Shown here one piece after another: positions 1 to 6,744 of a DNA stretch of 8,145 nt. Made by a program: the position numbers and the translations under genes. Position 1 is the first letter of the stretch; each line of letters starts with the position of its first letter. The notes beneath the pieces are model-generated. The model was not told the origin of the DNA. It worked only from the letters and a program-made list of their open reading frames with translations, and searched no databases. Source of the DNA: an uncultured Bacilli bacterium (GTDB lineage: Bacteria; Bacillota_I; Bacilli_A; RF39; UBA660); the NCBI GenBank assembly GCA_947624855.1, contig CANQMC010000055.1, positions 1 to 8,145 of the forward strand, written 5' to 3'.

Positions 1-452
1 GACCAACAGGAGCCACTGGACCAACAGGGCCTCAAGGATTACAAGGCCTTCAAGGAGAAGTCGGACCTACTGGTGCTACCGGTCCAACGGGAGCAACTGG
101 TCCAACAGGGCCTCAAGGATTACAAGGTCTTCAAGGAGAAGTCGGAGCTACTGGAGCTACAGGCCCAACTGGAGCAACCGGACCAACCGGGCCTCAAGGA
201 TTACAAGGTCTCCAAGGAGAAGTTGGAGCTACTGGTGCAACTGGACCTACTGGAGCAACCGGACCAACTGGACCTCAAGGAGAAGTCGGACCAGCAGGAG
301 CAGATGCTGCCACTCCAACTATTACTTTAGGAACTGTTACAACTGGAGCACCTGGTACAGATGCTGCCGCATCACTTACAGGAACAGCCCCAAATTATAC
401 ACTTAATTTAACAATTCCTCAAGGACCAACTGGACCAGCCGCTGCCGCCTAA
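1..452 (+). CDS. Collagen-like repeat protein, C-terminal part (5' end outside window)
   Basis: The open frame begins at base 3 (bases 1-2 belong to a cut codon) and runs 149 residues to TAA at 450-452. Roughly the first 100 residues are uninterrupted Gly-X-Y triplets, mainly GPTG, GATG, PQG, LQG and EVG, which is the pattern of bacterial collagen triple helices such as Bacillus BclA-type filaments. The last 50 residues form a non-collagen tail with the pattern TITLGTVTTGAPGTDAAAS, then LNLTIPQGPTGP and a poly-Ala end. I know this tail style from collagen-like and fibre proteins of gut Firmicutes. By family it should be a trimeric surface or exosporium-like filament; the threonines in the Y position are possible O-glycosylation sites. 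No LPXTG anchor or C-terminal membrane segment is present, so attachment must come from the unseen N-terminus or be non-covalent. Base composition is far more GC-rich than downstream genes (33 of bases 1-60 are G or C). A terminator follows directly. Confidence 0.9.
   Translation, partial: PTGATGPTGPQGLQGLQGEVGPTGATGPTGATGPTGPQGLQGLQGEVGATGATGPTGATGPTGPQGLQGLQGEVGATGATGPTGATGPTGPQGEVGPAGADAATPTITLGTVTTGAPGTDAAASLTGTAPNYTLNLTIPQGPTGPAAAA
21..263 (+). repeat. Three tandem 81-bp repeats encoding 27-residue collagen units
   Basis: Units start at 21, 102 and 183. Each encodes nine triplets in the order PTG, PQG, LQG, LQG, EVG, then PTG or ATG, ATG, PTG, ATG. A fourth unit begins at 264 but lacks the two LQG triplets and then runs into the tail domain. 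Units differ mostly at synonymous positions, and unit 1 has PTG after EVG where units 2 and 3 have ATG. The first copy is preceded by PTG ATG, so the array probably extends left of the window. Confidence 0.92.
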
Positions 453-461
453 TTATTAATT

Positions 462-487
462 AAGAAGCAAAAAAATGCTTCTTTTTT
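462..487 (+). terminator. Rho-independent terminator after the collagen-like gene
   Basis: AAGAAGCA (462-469) pairs perfectly with TGCTTCTT (476-483) around a six-A loop, and the 3' arm runs into a T tract ending at 487. It lies 10 bases after the stop codon. The A-rich 5' flank could make it partly bidirectional. Confidence 0.85.
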
Positions 488-516
488 GTTCTAATGCTAA
501 AATGTAAAGATATAAT
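486..516 (+). promoter_or_regulatory. Probable promoter of the glycosyltransferase gene
   Basis: A perfect TATAAT (511-516) lies 21 bases before the ATG at 538. The only plausible -35 is TTGTTC (486-491), with a long 19-base spacer, and it overlaps the T tract of the terminator. The -10 is convincing and the -35 is weak. A strong ribosome site, AAGGGGGA (523-530), sits 7 bases before the start codon. Confidence 0.5.
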
Positions 517-537
517 TTTAATAAGGGGGAATTACTT

Positions 538-1623
538 ATGAATAAATATAAAGTTTGTGTATATGCAATATGTAAAAATGAAGCTAAATTTATAAAAAGA
601 TGGGTTAAATCCATGAGTGAAGCTGATAATATATATGTTTTAGATACAGGATCTACCGATAACAGTGTCCAATTATTAAAAAAATATGGTGTTATAACCA
701 AAACTGAAATTATAAAACCATGGCGTTTTGATGTAGCCAGAAATATTTCATTAGCTATGCTTCCTGAAGACACAGATATATGTGTTTGTACTGATTTAGA
801 TGAAGTTTTTGAAGAAGGATGGCGAAAAAAATTAGAAGAAATATGGAATGATAAAGTAGATAAAGTCAAATATAATTACCATTGGAGTTTTGATGAATAT
901 GGCAAACCTGCAACAACTTTTTATATTGAAAAAATTCATCGTTTAAAAGGTTATAAATGGCTTCATCCAGTTCATGAAGTATTAAATGTTTTAGAAAATG
1001 AAGTATCTATATTAGCGCCCAATATAACTTTAAATCATTATCCTGACAGTACTAAATCCCGAAGTAGTTATTTACCACTTTTGGAATTAAGTGTCAAAGA
1101 AGATCCCGAAGATGATCGTAACATGCATTATTTAGGAAGAGAATACATGTATTATGGCAAATACAATGAAGCTATTGATACTTTAATTAAACATTTAAAT
1201 TTACCATCATCAAAATGGGATGCCGAAAGATGTGCTTCAATGCGTTTTATCTCCAGATGTTATATTAATTTAAATCGTCGTAAAGAAGCGGAAATGTGGC
1301 TCAAATTAGCAATTAAAGAAGCTTCATATTTAAGAGAGGGTTATGTTGAATTAGCACAATTATATACTGATGATAAAAGATATGAAGAAGCTTATCAACT
1401 ATTAGAAGAAGCCTTTTTAATTAAAGAAAAACCACCAATTTATATAAATGAAAGTTTTGCTTGGAACGATTATATTTATGAACTTATGGGAATTGTTAGT
1501 TATAACTTAAAACTTTATTCCAAATCATTATGGTACATGCAAAAAGCCCATGAATTAAATCCAAATAACAAACAAATAATTGATAATATTAAATTAATAG
1601 ATAAAATAATAAATAATAATTAA
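538..1623 (+). CDS. Family 2 glycosyltransferase with C-terminal TPR-like repeats
   Basis: This 361-residue protein has a GT-A fold N-terminus: a first strand ending in ICKNEAKFI (11-19), the nucleotide-sugar motif DTGSTDNS (36-43), WRFDVARN (62-69) and a DxD-type metal site DLDEVF (86-91). HPVHEVL (143-149) is a conserved acceptor-side or catalytic-loop motif of this GT2 subgroup. From about residue 195 the chain becomes helical repeats resembling TPRs (near 197-222, 270-296 and 316-348). This GT2-plus-TPR layout is also found in the peptide S-glycosyltransferase SunS and in protein O-glycosyltransferases, where the helical part binds the polypeptide acceptor. No signal peptide or membrane segment is visible, so it should act in the cytoplasm. 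The gene follows a collagen-like protein gene, so glycosylation of Thr-rich collagen triplets is a sensible but unproven role. Sugar donor and acceptor cannot be read from sequence. The start is supported by AAGGGGGA 7 bases upstream. Confidence 0.88.
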   Translation: MNKYKVCVYAICKNEAKFIKRWVKSMSEADNIYVLDTGSTDNSVQLLKKYGVITKTEIIKPWRFDVARNISLAMLPEDTDICVCTDLDEVFEEGWRKKLEEIWNDKVDKVKYNYHWSFDEYGKPATTFYIEKIHRLKGYKWLHPVHEVLNVLENEVSILAPNITLNHYPDSTKSRSSYLPLLELSVKEDPEDDRNMHYLGREYMYYGKYNEAIDTLIKHLNLPSSKWDAERCASMRFISRCYINLNRRKEAEMWLKLAIKEASYLREGYVELAQLYTDDKRYEEAYQLLEEAFLIKEKPPIYINESFAWNDYIYELMGIVSYNLKLYSKSLWYMQKAHELNPNNKQIIDNIKLIDKIINNN

Positions 1624-1639
1624 AAAGTATTTATTTTAA

Positions 1640-1664
1640 TTGAAAAATATTGTAAAATTATATT
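1640..1664 (+). promoter_or_regulatory. Weak candidate promoter before the zinc-ribbon membrane protein
   Basis: The 60-base gap after the glycosyltransferase has no hairpin terminator. It contains TTGAAA (1640-1645) and TATATT (1659-1664), but their 13-base spacing is too short for a good sigma-A promoter. Read-through from the upstream gene is an equally good explanation. The ribosome site is clear: AAGGAG (1671-1676), 7 bases before the ATG. Confidence 0.25.
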
Positions 1665-1683
1665 AGAGGTAAGGAGAATAAAA

Positions 1684-3066
1684 ATGTATTGTGAAAAATG
1701 TGGTACTAAAAACATCAAAAATGCCCTTTACTGTGAAAAATGTGGTAAAAAATTACCAAAAAATTCTAAAAATCCTAAATTAAATTTATCCAAAAATAAA
1801 TTAATTACAAGCATTGTAGTTATAATAATTATTATATGTCTTTTAATATTAAGTATTTTATTAAATAATCCAATCAAAAAAGTAGAAGACAATTTTGATA
1901 GTTTTTATACTAAATATACAGCTAAAAGTGATCTATCAAAACTTACAGAAATAGGTAAAGTAATAAAAAATAATCAAGATGATTCCAAAATATTAAATAA
2001 TATAAAAGATACAAGTTATAAAATAATAAATAGATGGGTAAAAAACTTTAATACTAATTATAAAGATGCTGATGCTTTAGAAAAAGCCTATAGTAAAATA
2101 ACCGGAATTTTATATGATATATATAATTATTATGATGGCTTAGAATACATATTAGATGAAAAAACATATACAAATTATAAAGAATCATTAAATGATTTAT
2201 ATTATTCTAAAAATGCTTATTTAGAAGCTTTAAAACAAAAAGAAGATTATTATAAATATTATTATTATCAAAAAGTAATTGAAGAAGATTCATATTATAA
2301 TAAAGCTGAAACTTTTATTGCCAAATTTGTTGAAAAAGAAATTAATACCTTAAAAGAAGAAGCAAATAAAATAGTAAATATTGTTAATACTAAAAATGAT
2401 CAAGAAATATTAGATGCTTATTTTACTAAATTAGATTATTTAGATGAACATGCCTATCAACATAATATTGATATAAGTAATACCAAAGAATATCAAAAAT
2501 TATATCAAGATACTTTAAAAAATATAGTAGAATACACTAAAAGAATAGTTAAAACTAACAATGATAATTACACTAATAAAATTAAATTTATTGAAAAATC
2601 ATTAGCTAAAATTAAAGATGAAAAAAATACTTATTATAAAGAATTAACTACTTTAAAAAAAGAATATGAAAACTTAGAACCTGATAGTTTATTAAATAAA
2701 TATCTAATTTCTGAAACTTATGGTTCTAGTTATTCCAAAAATTCTAAAACTATAAATAATACTGATTATGATGGATATATTTCTTTTAATTTAAGTAAAG
2801 AAGAAGCTTTAGTTTATCGTATAGATAAAGAATATAAAACATTTAAAACTCAAATATTAAGTGAAGAATTATCCGAAATTGATGGTTATATTATTATATT
2901 TGGTGATAATAAAGAATTATATAAAAGTGAACCATTAAATAAATTAAATAATAATAAAATTGAAATAGATGTTACAAATATTAAAGAACTTAAAATAGCC
3001 TATATTGGAGCTAAAAATGCTTCGGATATAAATATTTATTTAGTTGAGCCATATTTATATAGATAA
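1684..3066 (+). CDS. Zinc-ribbon, single-pass membrane protein with NPCBM-like C-terminal domain
   Basis: This 460-residue protein opens with a double-CxxC zinc ribbon (Cys 3, 6, 17, 20), followed by a Lys/Asn-rich linker and one hydrophobic helix at about 40-60. A Lys-rich N-terminal flank predicts that the ribbon is cytoplasmic and the remaining 400 residues are outside. Residues 65-330 are charged, Tyr/Lys/Asn-rich and mostly helical, probably with coiled-coil stretches. Residues 335-460 look like a beta-sandwich: SFNLSKEEALVYRIDKEY, YKTFK, IIIFGDNKELYKSEPL and IEIDVTNIKELKIAYIG resemble the core of NPCBM/NEW2-type carbohydrate-binding modules (a YkTF strand, a gDgk-LY turn, and DVtgikeLkI near the end). 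I infer an envelope protein that touches glycan outside while the ribbon binds something inside. I see no enzymatic motif. It is followed after 22 bases by another zinc-ribbon membrane protein, probably in the same transcript. The zinc-ribbon and TM calls are firm, the NPCBM call moderate. Confidence 0.75.
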   Translation: MYCEKCGTKNIKNALYCEKCGKKLPKNSKNPKLNLSKNKLITSIVVIIIIICLLILSILLNNPIKKVEDNFDSFYTKYTAKSDLSKLTEIGKVIKNNQDDSKILNNIKDTSYKIINRWVKNFNTNYKDADALEKAYSKITGILYDIYNYYDGLEYILDEKTYTNYKESLNDLYYSKNAYLEALKQKEDYYKYYYYQKVIEEDSYYNKAETFIAKFVEKEINTLKEEANKIVNIVNTKNDQEILDAYFTKLDYLDEHAYQHNIDISNTKEYQKLYQDTLKNIVEYTKRIVKTNNDNYTNKIKFIEKSLAKIKDEKNTYYKELTTLKKEYENLEPDSLLNKYLISETYGSSYSKNSKTINNTDYDGYISFNLSKEEALVYRIDKEYKTFKTQILSEELSEIDGYIIIFGDNKELYKSEPLNKLNNNKIEIDVTNIKELKIAYIGAKNASDINIYLVEPYLYR

Positions 3067-3088
3067 AATTAAAGGAGTGTGAGAAAAA

Positions 3089-3904
3089 ATGGCTGAAGAA
3101 AAAAAAGAAAAAACAACAAAAAAAACCACTAAAGAAGTAAAAGTAGAAAAGAAATTTTGTACTAAATGTGGGAAAGAATTAACAGGGGATGAAGTATGTA
3201 CTTGCGAAGAAGCTATAAGTGTCAACACTGAAGCTTTAGCAAATGTTGGGAAAAGGTTTATAAATACTATTTTAAATATGTATAAAAAACCTGCAACTAC
3301 TCTTAAAGAAGAAGTAGAGAAAAAAGATTTTAAAAATAGTATCTTAATTTTAGTTGCTATTGCTATTAGTTTTGGTTTATATTTTACTGGTGGATTTAAT
3401 TCTATTTTACAAAGTTTAAACCTAATGGGTAATAATTATGATTTTAATTCGATAGTAAATATTCCATATTTTAAAATATTTATCTATATGACTTTAATCT
3501 ATTTTATCGTCGCGTTTATACCAGTTTTAATTGCTTGGGGTCTAGCTAGATTTACAGGAAATAAAGAATTTGATTTTAAAAAATCATTAAGTTTATATGC
3601 TACAAGTATGGCTCCAACCATTTTTACAAACTTATTAATGGCTATATTATATTATTTAAACATTTTAAGTTGGATTGGAGCTATTATCGGAGCTATTATT
3701 AGTTTAGCTTGTTTCTTCCATTATATTTTAGGATTACTAGATGTATTACATGTTAGAGAAGATCGAAAATCTTATATCTTAACTGTATTTATCGTTGCAT
3801 GGATCGTTGTCGTATTTATTGTTATTATGATCCTAGCTGGTAGTCTTTATTCTGATATAATTAAAGAAACCGTAAATAGCAATTACCCAACAATTTGGAA
3901 TTAA
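3089..3904 (+). CDS. Zinc-ribbon, Yip1-like five-helix membrane protein
   Basis: This 271-residue protein has a very Lys/Thr/Glu-rich N-terminus (1-22), then a small metal-binding knuckle with Cys 24, 27, 37 and 39 (CxxC...CxC), an amphipathic stretch with a KKPATTLKEEV motif (66-76), and five predicted membrane helices at about 83-100, 129-152, 170-190, 193-216 and 229-251. The order of zinc ribbon, 'MYKKPxxTLKE' linker and multi-helix core is that of bacterial Yip1/DUF1282-like proteins, whose biochemical role is unknown. The helical core has the usual internal prolines (P145, P176). The gene begins 22 bases after the preceding gene with a good AAAGGAGTG site (3071-3079) and ends at a strong terminator, so the two zinc-ribbon proteins likely form one unit. 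A joint role in envelope homeostasis is inference only. Confidence 0.72.
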   Translation: MAEEKKEKTTKKTTKEVKVEKKFCTKCGKELTGDEVCTCEEAISVNTEALANVGKRFINTILNMYKKPATTLKEEVEKKDFKNSILILVAIAISFGLYFTGGFNSILQSLNLMGNNYDFNSIVNIPYFKIFIYMTLIYFIVAFIPVLIAWGLARFTGNKEFDFKKSLSLYATSMAPTIFTNLLMAILYYLNILSWIGAIIGAIISLACFFHYILGLLDVLHVREDRKSYILTVFIVAWIVVVFIVIMILAGSLYSDIIKETVNSNYPTIWN

Positions 3905-3909
3905 TTCTT

Positions 3910-3947
3910 AAAACTATGTTAAAATTTAGCATAGTTTTTTATTTTTT
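3910..3947 (+). terminator. Terminator closing the zinc-ribbon gene pair
   Basis: AAAACTATG (3910-3918) pairs with CATAGTTTT (3930-3938). The inner bases (3919-3929) extend the stem by further A/T pairs and a G-T wobble, leaving a three-base loop. A broken T tract runs to 3947. It ends transcription from upstream, just before a new promoter. Confidence 0.85.
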
Positions 3948-3949
3948 AG

Positions 3950-3978
3950 TTGCTTAAAACCTTAAATAACGTTATAAT
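3950..3978 (+). promoter_or_regulatory. Promoter of the ZIP-epimerase-patatin operon
   Basis: TTGCTT (3950-3955) and a perfect TATAAT (3973-3978) are separated by exactly 17 bases. Initiation is expected near 3985, leaving a leader of only about ten bases before the ATG at 3996. No Zur- or MntR-type inverted repeat is obvious around it. Confidence 0.75.
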
Positions 3979-3995
3979 TATATTGGGTGTTAAAC

Positions 3996-4748
3996 ATGAA
4001 TAAAATTTATGGGGTAGTATTAACAATATGTGCTGGTTTATTCTTTTTAATTGGTGGTTTAATATCTCTAAAAATAAAAGACAAAAATAAATTAAACAAC
4101 TTTAGTGTTTCCTTAGCCTTTGTTATAATAATTAATCTTATTTTTTTAGATTTACTCCCTGAAATAAAAGAATTACTAGTCGGAATAAAAATAAGTAATC
4201 AAATAATTTTATTTATCTTATTTACTCTTTTAGGCATATTATTATTAAAAATATTAGATTTTTTTATTCCTGCCCATCACCACGAACATCATGATAATGA
4301 AAAAAATATAGAAGAGCACAATTCTCATGTTAAACATATTGGAACATTAACTATAATTAGTTTAAGTCTTCACAATATAATTGAAGGATTAGCCATTATG
4401 GGTATAACTCTAAATAATTTAAAAGCTGGTTTATTAATATGTTTATCTGTAGCGCTTCATAATATACCCTTAGGAACTCAAATATTTAGTTCCATAAATA
4501 TCCAAAAAAATAAACTATTAATAATATTATTAACTTTATCAAGTTTATTTGGTAGCATTATTTTTCTATTATTAGGAGGCTTAAATAATTTATTATTAGC
4601 AATAATAAGTATTATAACTTTAGGCATGTTACTTTTTATTGTGCTAAATGAATTATTAAAAGAAGTATGGATAAATAAAAATAAAAAAGAAACTAAGTGG
4701 GGAATAGCCACTGGTATAATAATTTTAATTATATCTATTTGGATTTAG
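3996..4748 (+). CDS. ZIP-family divalent metal transporter with altered TM5 motif
   Basis: This protein of 250 residues is nearly all membrane: helices near 4-24, 37-56, 69-91, 116-139, 143-163, 173-195, 198-221 and 235-250, the eight-helix ZIP layout. LDLLPEI (51-57) matches the ZIP TM2 signature. A His-rich cytoplasmic loop (94-114, with PAHHHEHHD) joins TM3 and TM4. TM4 holds the metal motif HNIIEG (126-131). The TM5 motif is HNIPLG (155-160), where most ZIPs of the ZupT type have HNxPEG. NELLKEV (218-224) is the TM6/7-region motif. By family it imports zinc, iron or manganese; the missing TM5 glutamate may change the binuclear site. An in-frame GTG at 3987 would give three more residues, but it sits almost on the predicted transcription start. 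I chose the ATG at 3996, preceded by GGTG (3986-3989) at suitable spacing. It is the first gene of an operon, 11 bases before the epimerase. Confidence 0.85.
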   Translation: MNKIYGVVLTICAGLFFLIGGLISLKIKDKNKLNNFSVSLAFVIIINLIFLDLLPEIKELLVGIKISNQIILFILFTLLGILLLKILDFFIPAHHHEHHDNEKNIEEHNSHVKHIGTLTIISLSLHNIIEGLAIMGITLNNLKAGLLICLSVALHNIPLGTQIFSSINIQKNKLLIILLTLSSLFGSIIFLLLGGLNNLLLAIISIITLGMLLFIVLNELLKEVWINKNKKETKWGIATGIIILIISIWI

Positions 4749-4756
4749 GAAGTGAG
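4747..4756 (+). promoter_or_regulatory. Ribosome binding site fixing the epimerase start
   Basis: AGGAAGTGAG lies immediately before the ATG at 4760 and overlaps the stop codon of the ZIP gene. It favours 4760 over an upstream in-frame ATG at 4697, which lies inside the ZIP gene and would add 21 residues ahead of the Rossmann strand. Confidence 0.75.
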
Positions 4757-4759
4757 AAA

Positions 4760-5695
4760 ATGAAAAAAGTTTTAGTTACAGGAGCAGCCGGTACGGTCGG
4801 TATAAATGTTATTAAATTTTTATTAAGTGAAGGAAAATATGAAATTACAGCTTTAGATTTACGAAATAAAAATTCTCAAAAAAAATTAAAAAAATATCGT
4901 CGTCGGATTAATCTTATTTATGGTGATATGAATGATCATATTTTAATGGAAGCCTTAGTAAAAAATCAAGATTTTATTATTCATCTTGCTGGCGTTCTTC
5001 CACCTCTTGCCGATATAAAAAAAGGATTAAGTAAAAAAGTCGAATATGAAGGAACTGAAAATATTATTAAAGCCATAAATTATTATAATCCAAAATGTTT
5101 ATTAATTTATGCTTCAAGTACCACAATATATGGAGATGTAGAAAAAGCCTCAATAACTAGTAAAGAAAACATTACTGAATTAGATTATTACAGTAATATT
5201 AAATTAAAAATAGAAAAATTAATCAAAAATAAATTAAAAAATTATTGTATAATTCGTTTACCTTTAGTATTATGTAATCCTGCTAATAATGCTTTTATGT
5301 ACAATGTTAAAAGAAATAGAATGGTTGAGGCTATCACGGACAATGATGCTGGATATCTTTTTGTAAGTGCTCTTAAAAATCCTAAAGCTATAAACCAACA
5401 TGTTTTTAATGCTGGAGGAGGACAATTAATGAGTGCTCCTTATAAAGAAATATTAGCTAATGTTTTAAAAATATATGGGTTAAGTTTTAAATATTTATTT
5501 ACAACCTTATTTATAGATAAAAATTTCTATACCCATATTTATGAAGATTCTGATAAATGTAATGATTTATTTGAATATCGAAGTGATTCCTTAAGTTCTT
5601 ATTATATGCGTTTAAAACGTCAAGTAAAAGGTCGAAAAATAGCCAAAATATTAGCCAAACCATTTATATTTTTCTTAAGGATCAAGAAAAAATGA
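4760..5695 (+). CDS. NAD(P)-dependent epimerase/dehydratase-like protein (extended SDR)
   Basis: From the ATG at 4760 the protein has 311 residues. It starts with a Rossmann strand and the dinucleotide loop TGAAGTVG (7-14). The acidic residue D33 in ALDLR, at the end of the second strand, favours NAD over NADP. GDM (55-57), HLAG (75-78), YASSTTIYG (117-125) and YYSNIK (143-148) follow, giving a probable S120-Y144-K148 catalytic set; IRLPLVL (165-171) is the usual later strand. This is the extended SDR family that works on nucleotide sugars and related substrates. After residue 175 the substrate-binding part is divergent, so no specific reaction is assigned. The Lys/Arg-rich C-terminus (283-311, containing a short hydrophobic PFIFFL) could touch the membrane. 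The gene follows the ZIP gene by 11 bases and overlaps the patatin gene by four bases (ATGA), so all three are probably translated from one mRNA. Confidence 0.82.
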   Translation: MKKVLVTGAAGTVGINVIKFLLSEGKYEITALDLRNKNSQKKLKKYRRRINLIYGDMNDHILMEALVKNQDFIIHLAGVLPPLADIKKGLSKKVEYEGTENIIKAINYYNPKCLLIYASSTTIYGDVEKASITSKENITELDYYSNIKLKIEKLIKNKLKNYCIIRLPLVLCNPANNAFMYNVKRNRMVEAITDNDAGYLFVSALKNPKAINQHVFNAGGGQLMSAPYKEILANVLKIYGLSFKYLFTTLFIDKNFYTHIYEDSDKCNDLFEYRSDSLSSYYMRLKRQVKGRKIAKILAKPFIFFLRIKKK

Positions 5696-6744
5696 TTGGC
5701 TTAGCTTTAGAAGGCGGTGGCGTAAAAGGCTCATATCAAGCCGGTGTTTACCAAGCTTTTTTAGAATGTGGCATTAAAATTGATGGGGTATGTGGAACCA
5801 GTATTGGCGCGGTTAATGCTGCTTTAATCGCCAGTGGCAAAGGGGCCGAATTAGCTAATATCTGGCGTCAAATAAACGTTGGAGAAGTATTAGGAATTTC
5901 ACCCAATCTTATTGATATTTTAAATAAAAAAGTTTACAATTTTAAAACTTTAAAATTATTATTAAAAGAAGGTTTAAGTTTAACAATTAATAAAGGTTTA
6001 GAATTACAAGGTTTAAGAAAAATATTAGATACTTATTTAGATGTAAATAAATTATTAAAAAGTAAAATGGATTTTGGTTTAGTAACAGTAAAACTTAAAA
6101 ATTTAAAACCTCTATATTTATATAAAGAAGATATGAATAAAGATAAAATAAAAGATTATATTTTAGCAAGTTCTTTTTTACCAATTTTTAAAAAAGAAAA
6201 ATTAATCGATAATAATTATTATATAGATGGTGGTTTTTATGATAATGGTCCAGTTAACATGTTATTAAATAAAGGTTATAAAAAAGTTTATTTAGTAAAA
6301 ATTCATGGTATAGGTTTAAATAAACCATATAAAAAAGATGCTGATGTTATTGTAATAGAATCCAAAAGAAGTTTAGGCCTAACTTTAGATATAAATAAAA
6401 ATCGAGTTATTGAAAATATTAAAATGGGTTATTATGATGCTTTAAGAATTTTAAAAAATTATGATGGCGAAAAATATGTTTTTAAACCTAAAGACGAAAA
6501 ATATTATAAATATCTAAATCGTAAAGTATCTAAAAAAGAATATGAACGAGTAAAACATTTTTTTAATTCGAAAAATTATAAAGAAACTACTATTAGAGCC
6601 ACAGAATATATAATGGAACAAGCTAAAATAAATTATTATAGTATTTATAAAATAAAAAAAATCATAAAATTATTACAAAAGAAATATCAAAAAGATCATT
6701 TTATTTATAATTATCTTGCCAAATTAAAATATTTCATGATATAA
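5692..6744 (+). CDS. Patatin-like phospholipase
   Basis: This 350-residue protein has the complete patatin signature. The oxyanion-hole loop is GGGVKG (8-13), the nucleophile elbow is GTSIG (35-39) with Ser37, and the catalytic Asp is D179 in DGGFYDNGPV (179-188), giving the Ser-Asp dyad. ASSFLPIFKK (159-168) is the usual segment before the Asp strand. The family hydrolyses acyl esters of phospholipids or lysophospholipids; no signal peptide is visible, so it should act at the inner face of the membrane. Residues 262-350 form a basic, helical tail beyond the core domain that may help it dock to membrane. The ATG overlaps the TGA of the epimerase (ATGA) and has only a weak AAGG site (5677-5680), so translational coupling is likely. 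Its last codons contain the promoter of the next gene. Confidence 0.88.
   Translation: MIGLALEGGGVKGSYQAGVYQAFLECGIKIDGVCGTSIGAVNAALIASGKGAELANIWRQINVGEVLGISPNLIDILNKKVYNFKTLKLLLKEGLSLTINKGLELQGLRKILDTYLDVNKLLKSKMDFGLVTVKLKNLKPLYLYKEDMNKDKIKDYILASSFLPIFKKEKLIDNNYYIDGGFYDNGPVNMLLNKGYKKVYLVKIHGIGLNKPYKKDADVIVIESKRSLGLTLDINKNRVIENIKMGYYDALRILKNYDGEKYVFKPKDEKYYKYLNRKVSKKEYERVKHFFNSKNYKETTIRATEYIMEQAKINYYSIYKIKKIIKLLQKKYQKDHFIYNYLAKLKYFMI

Noticed and set aside
73..330. An 85-codon open frame in the +1 frame of the collagen repeats
   Set aside because: It is the out-of-frame reading of the 81-bp repeats, which lack stops in that frame; it has no ribosome site, and the collagen frame is clearly the coding one.
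456..869. A 137-codon minus-strand frame opposite the glycosyltransferase start
   Set aside because: It covers the terminator, promoter and conserved GT2 motifs of the + strand gene, and its product is low-complexity with no family resemblance.
4478..4711. A 77-codon minus-strand frame inside the ZIP gene
   Set aside because: It is the antisense shadow of hydrophobic AT-rich codons and has no motif or ribosome site.
4697..4759. A 21-residue N-terminal extension of the epimerase
   Set aside because: It lies inside the ZIP coding region, adds no known domain before the Rossmann strand, and the ribosome site at 4747-4756 points to 4760.
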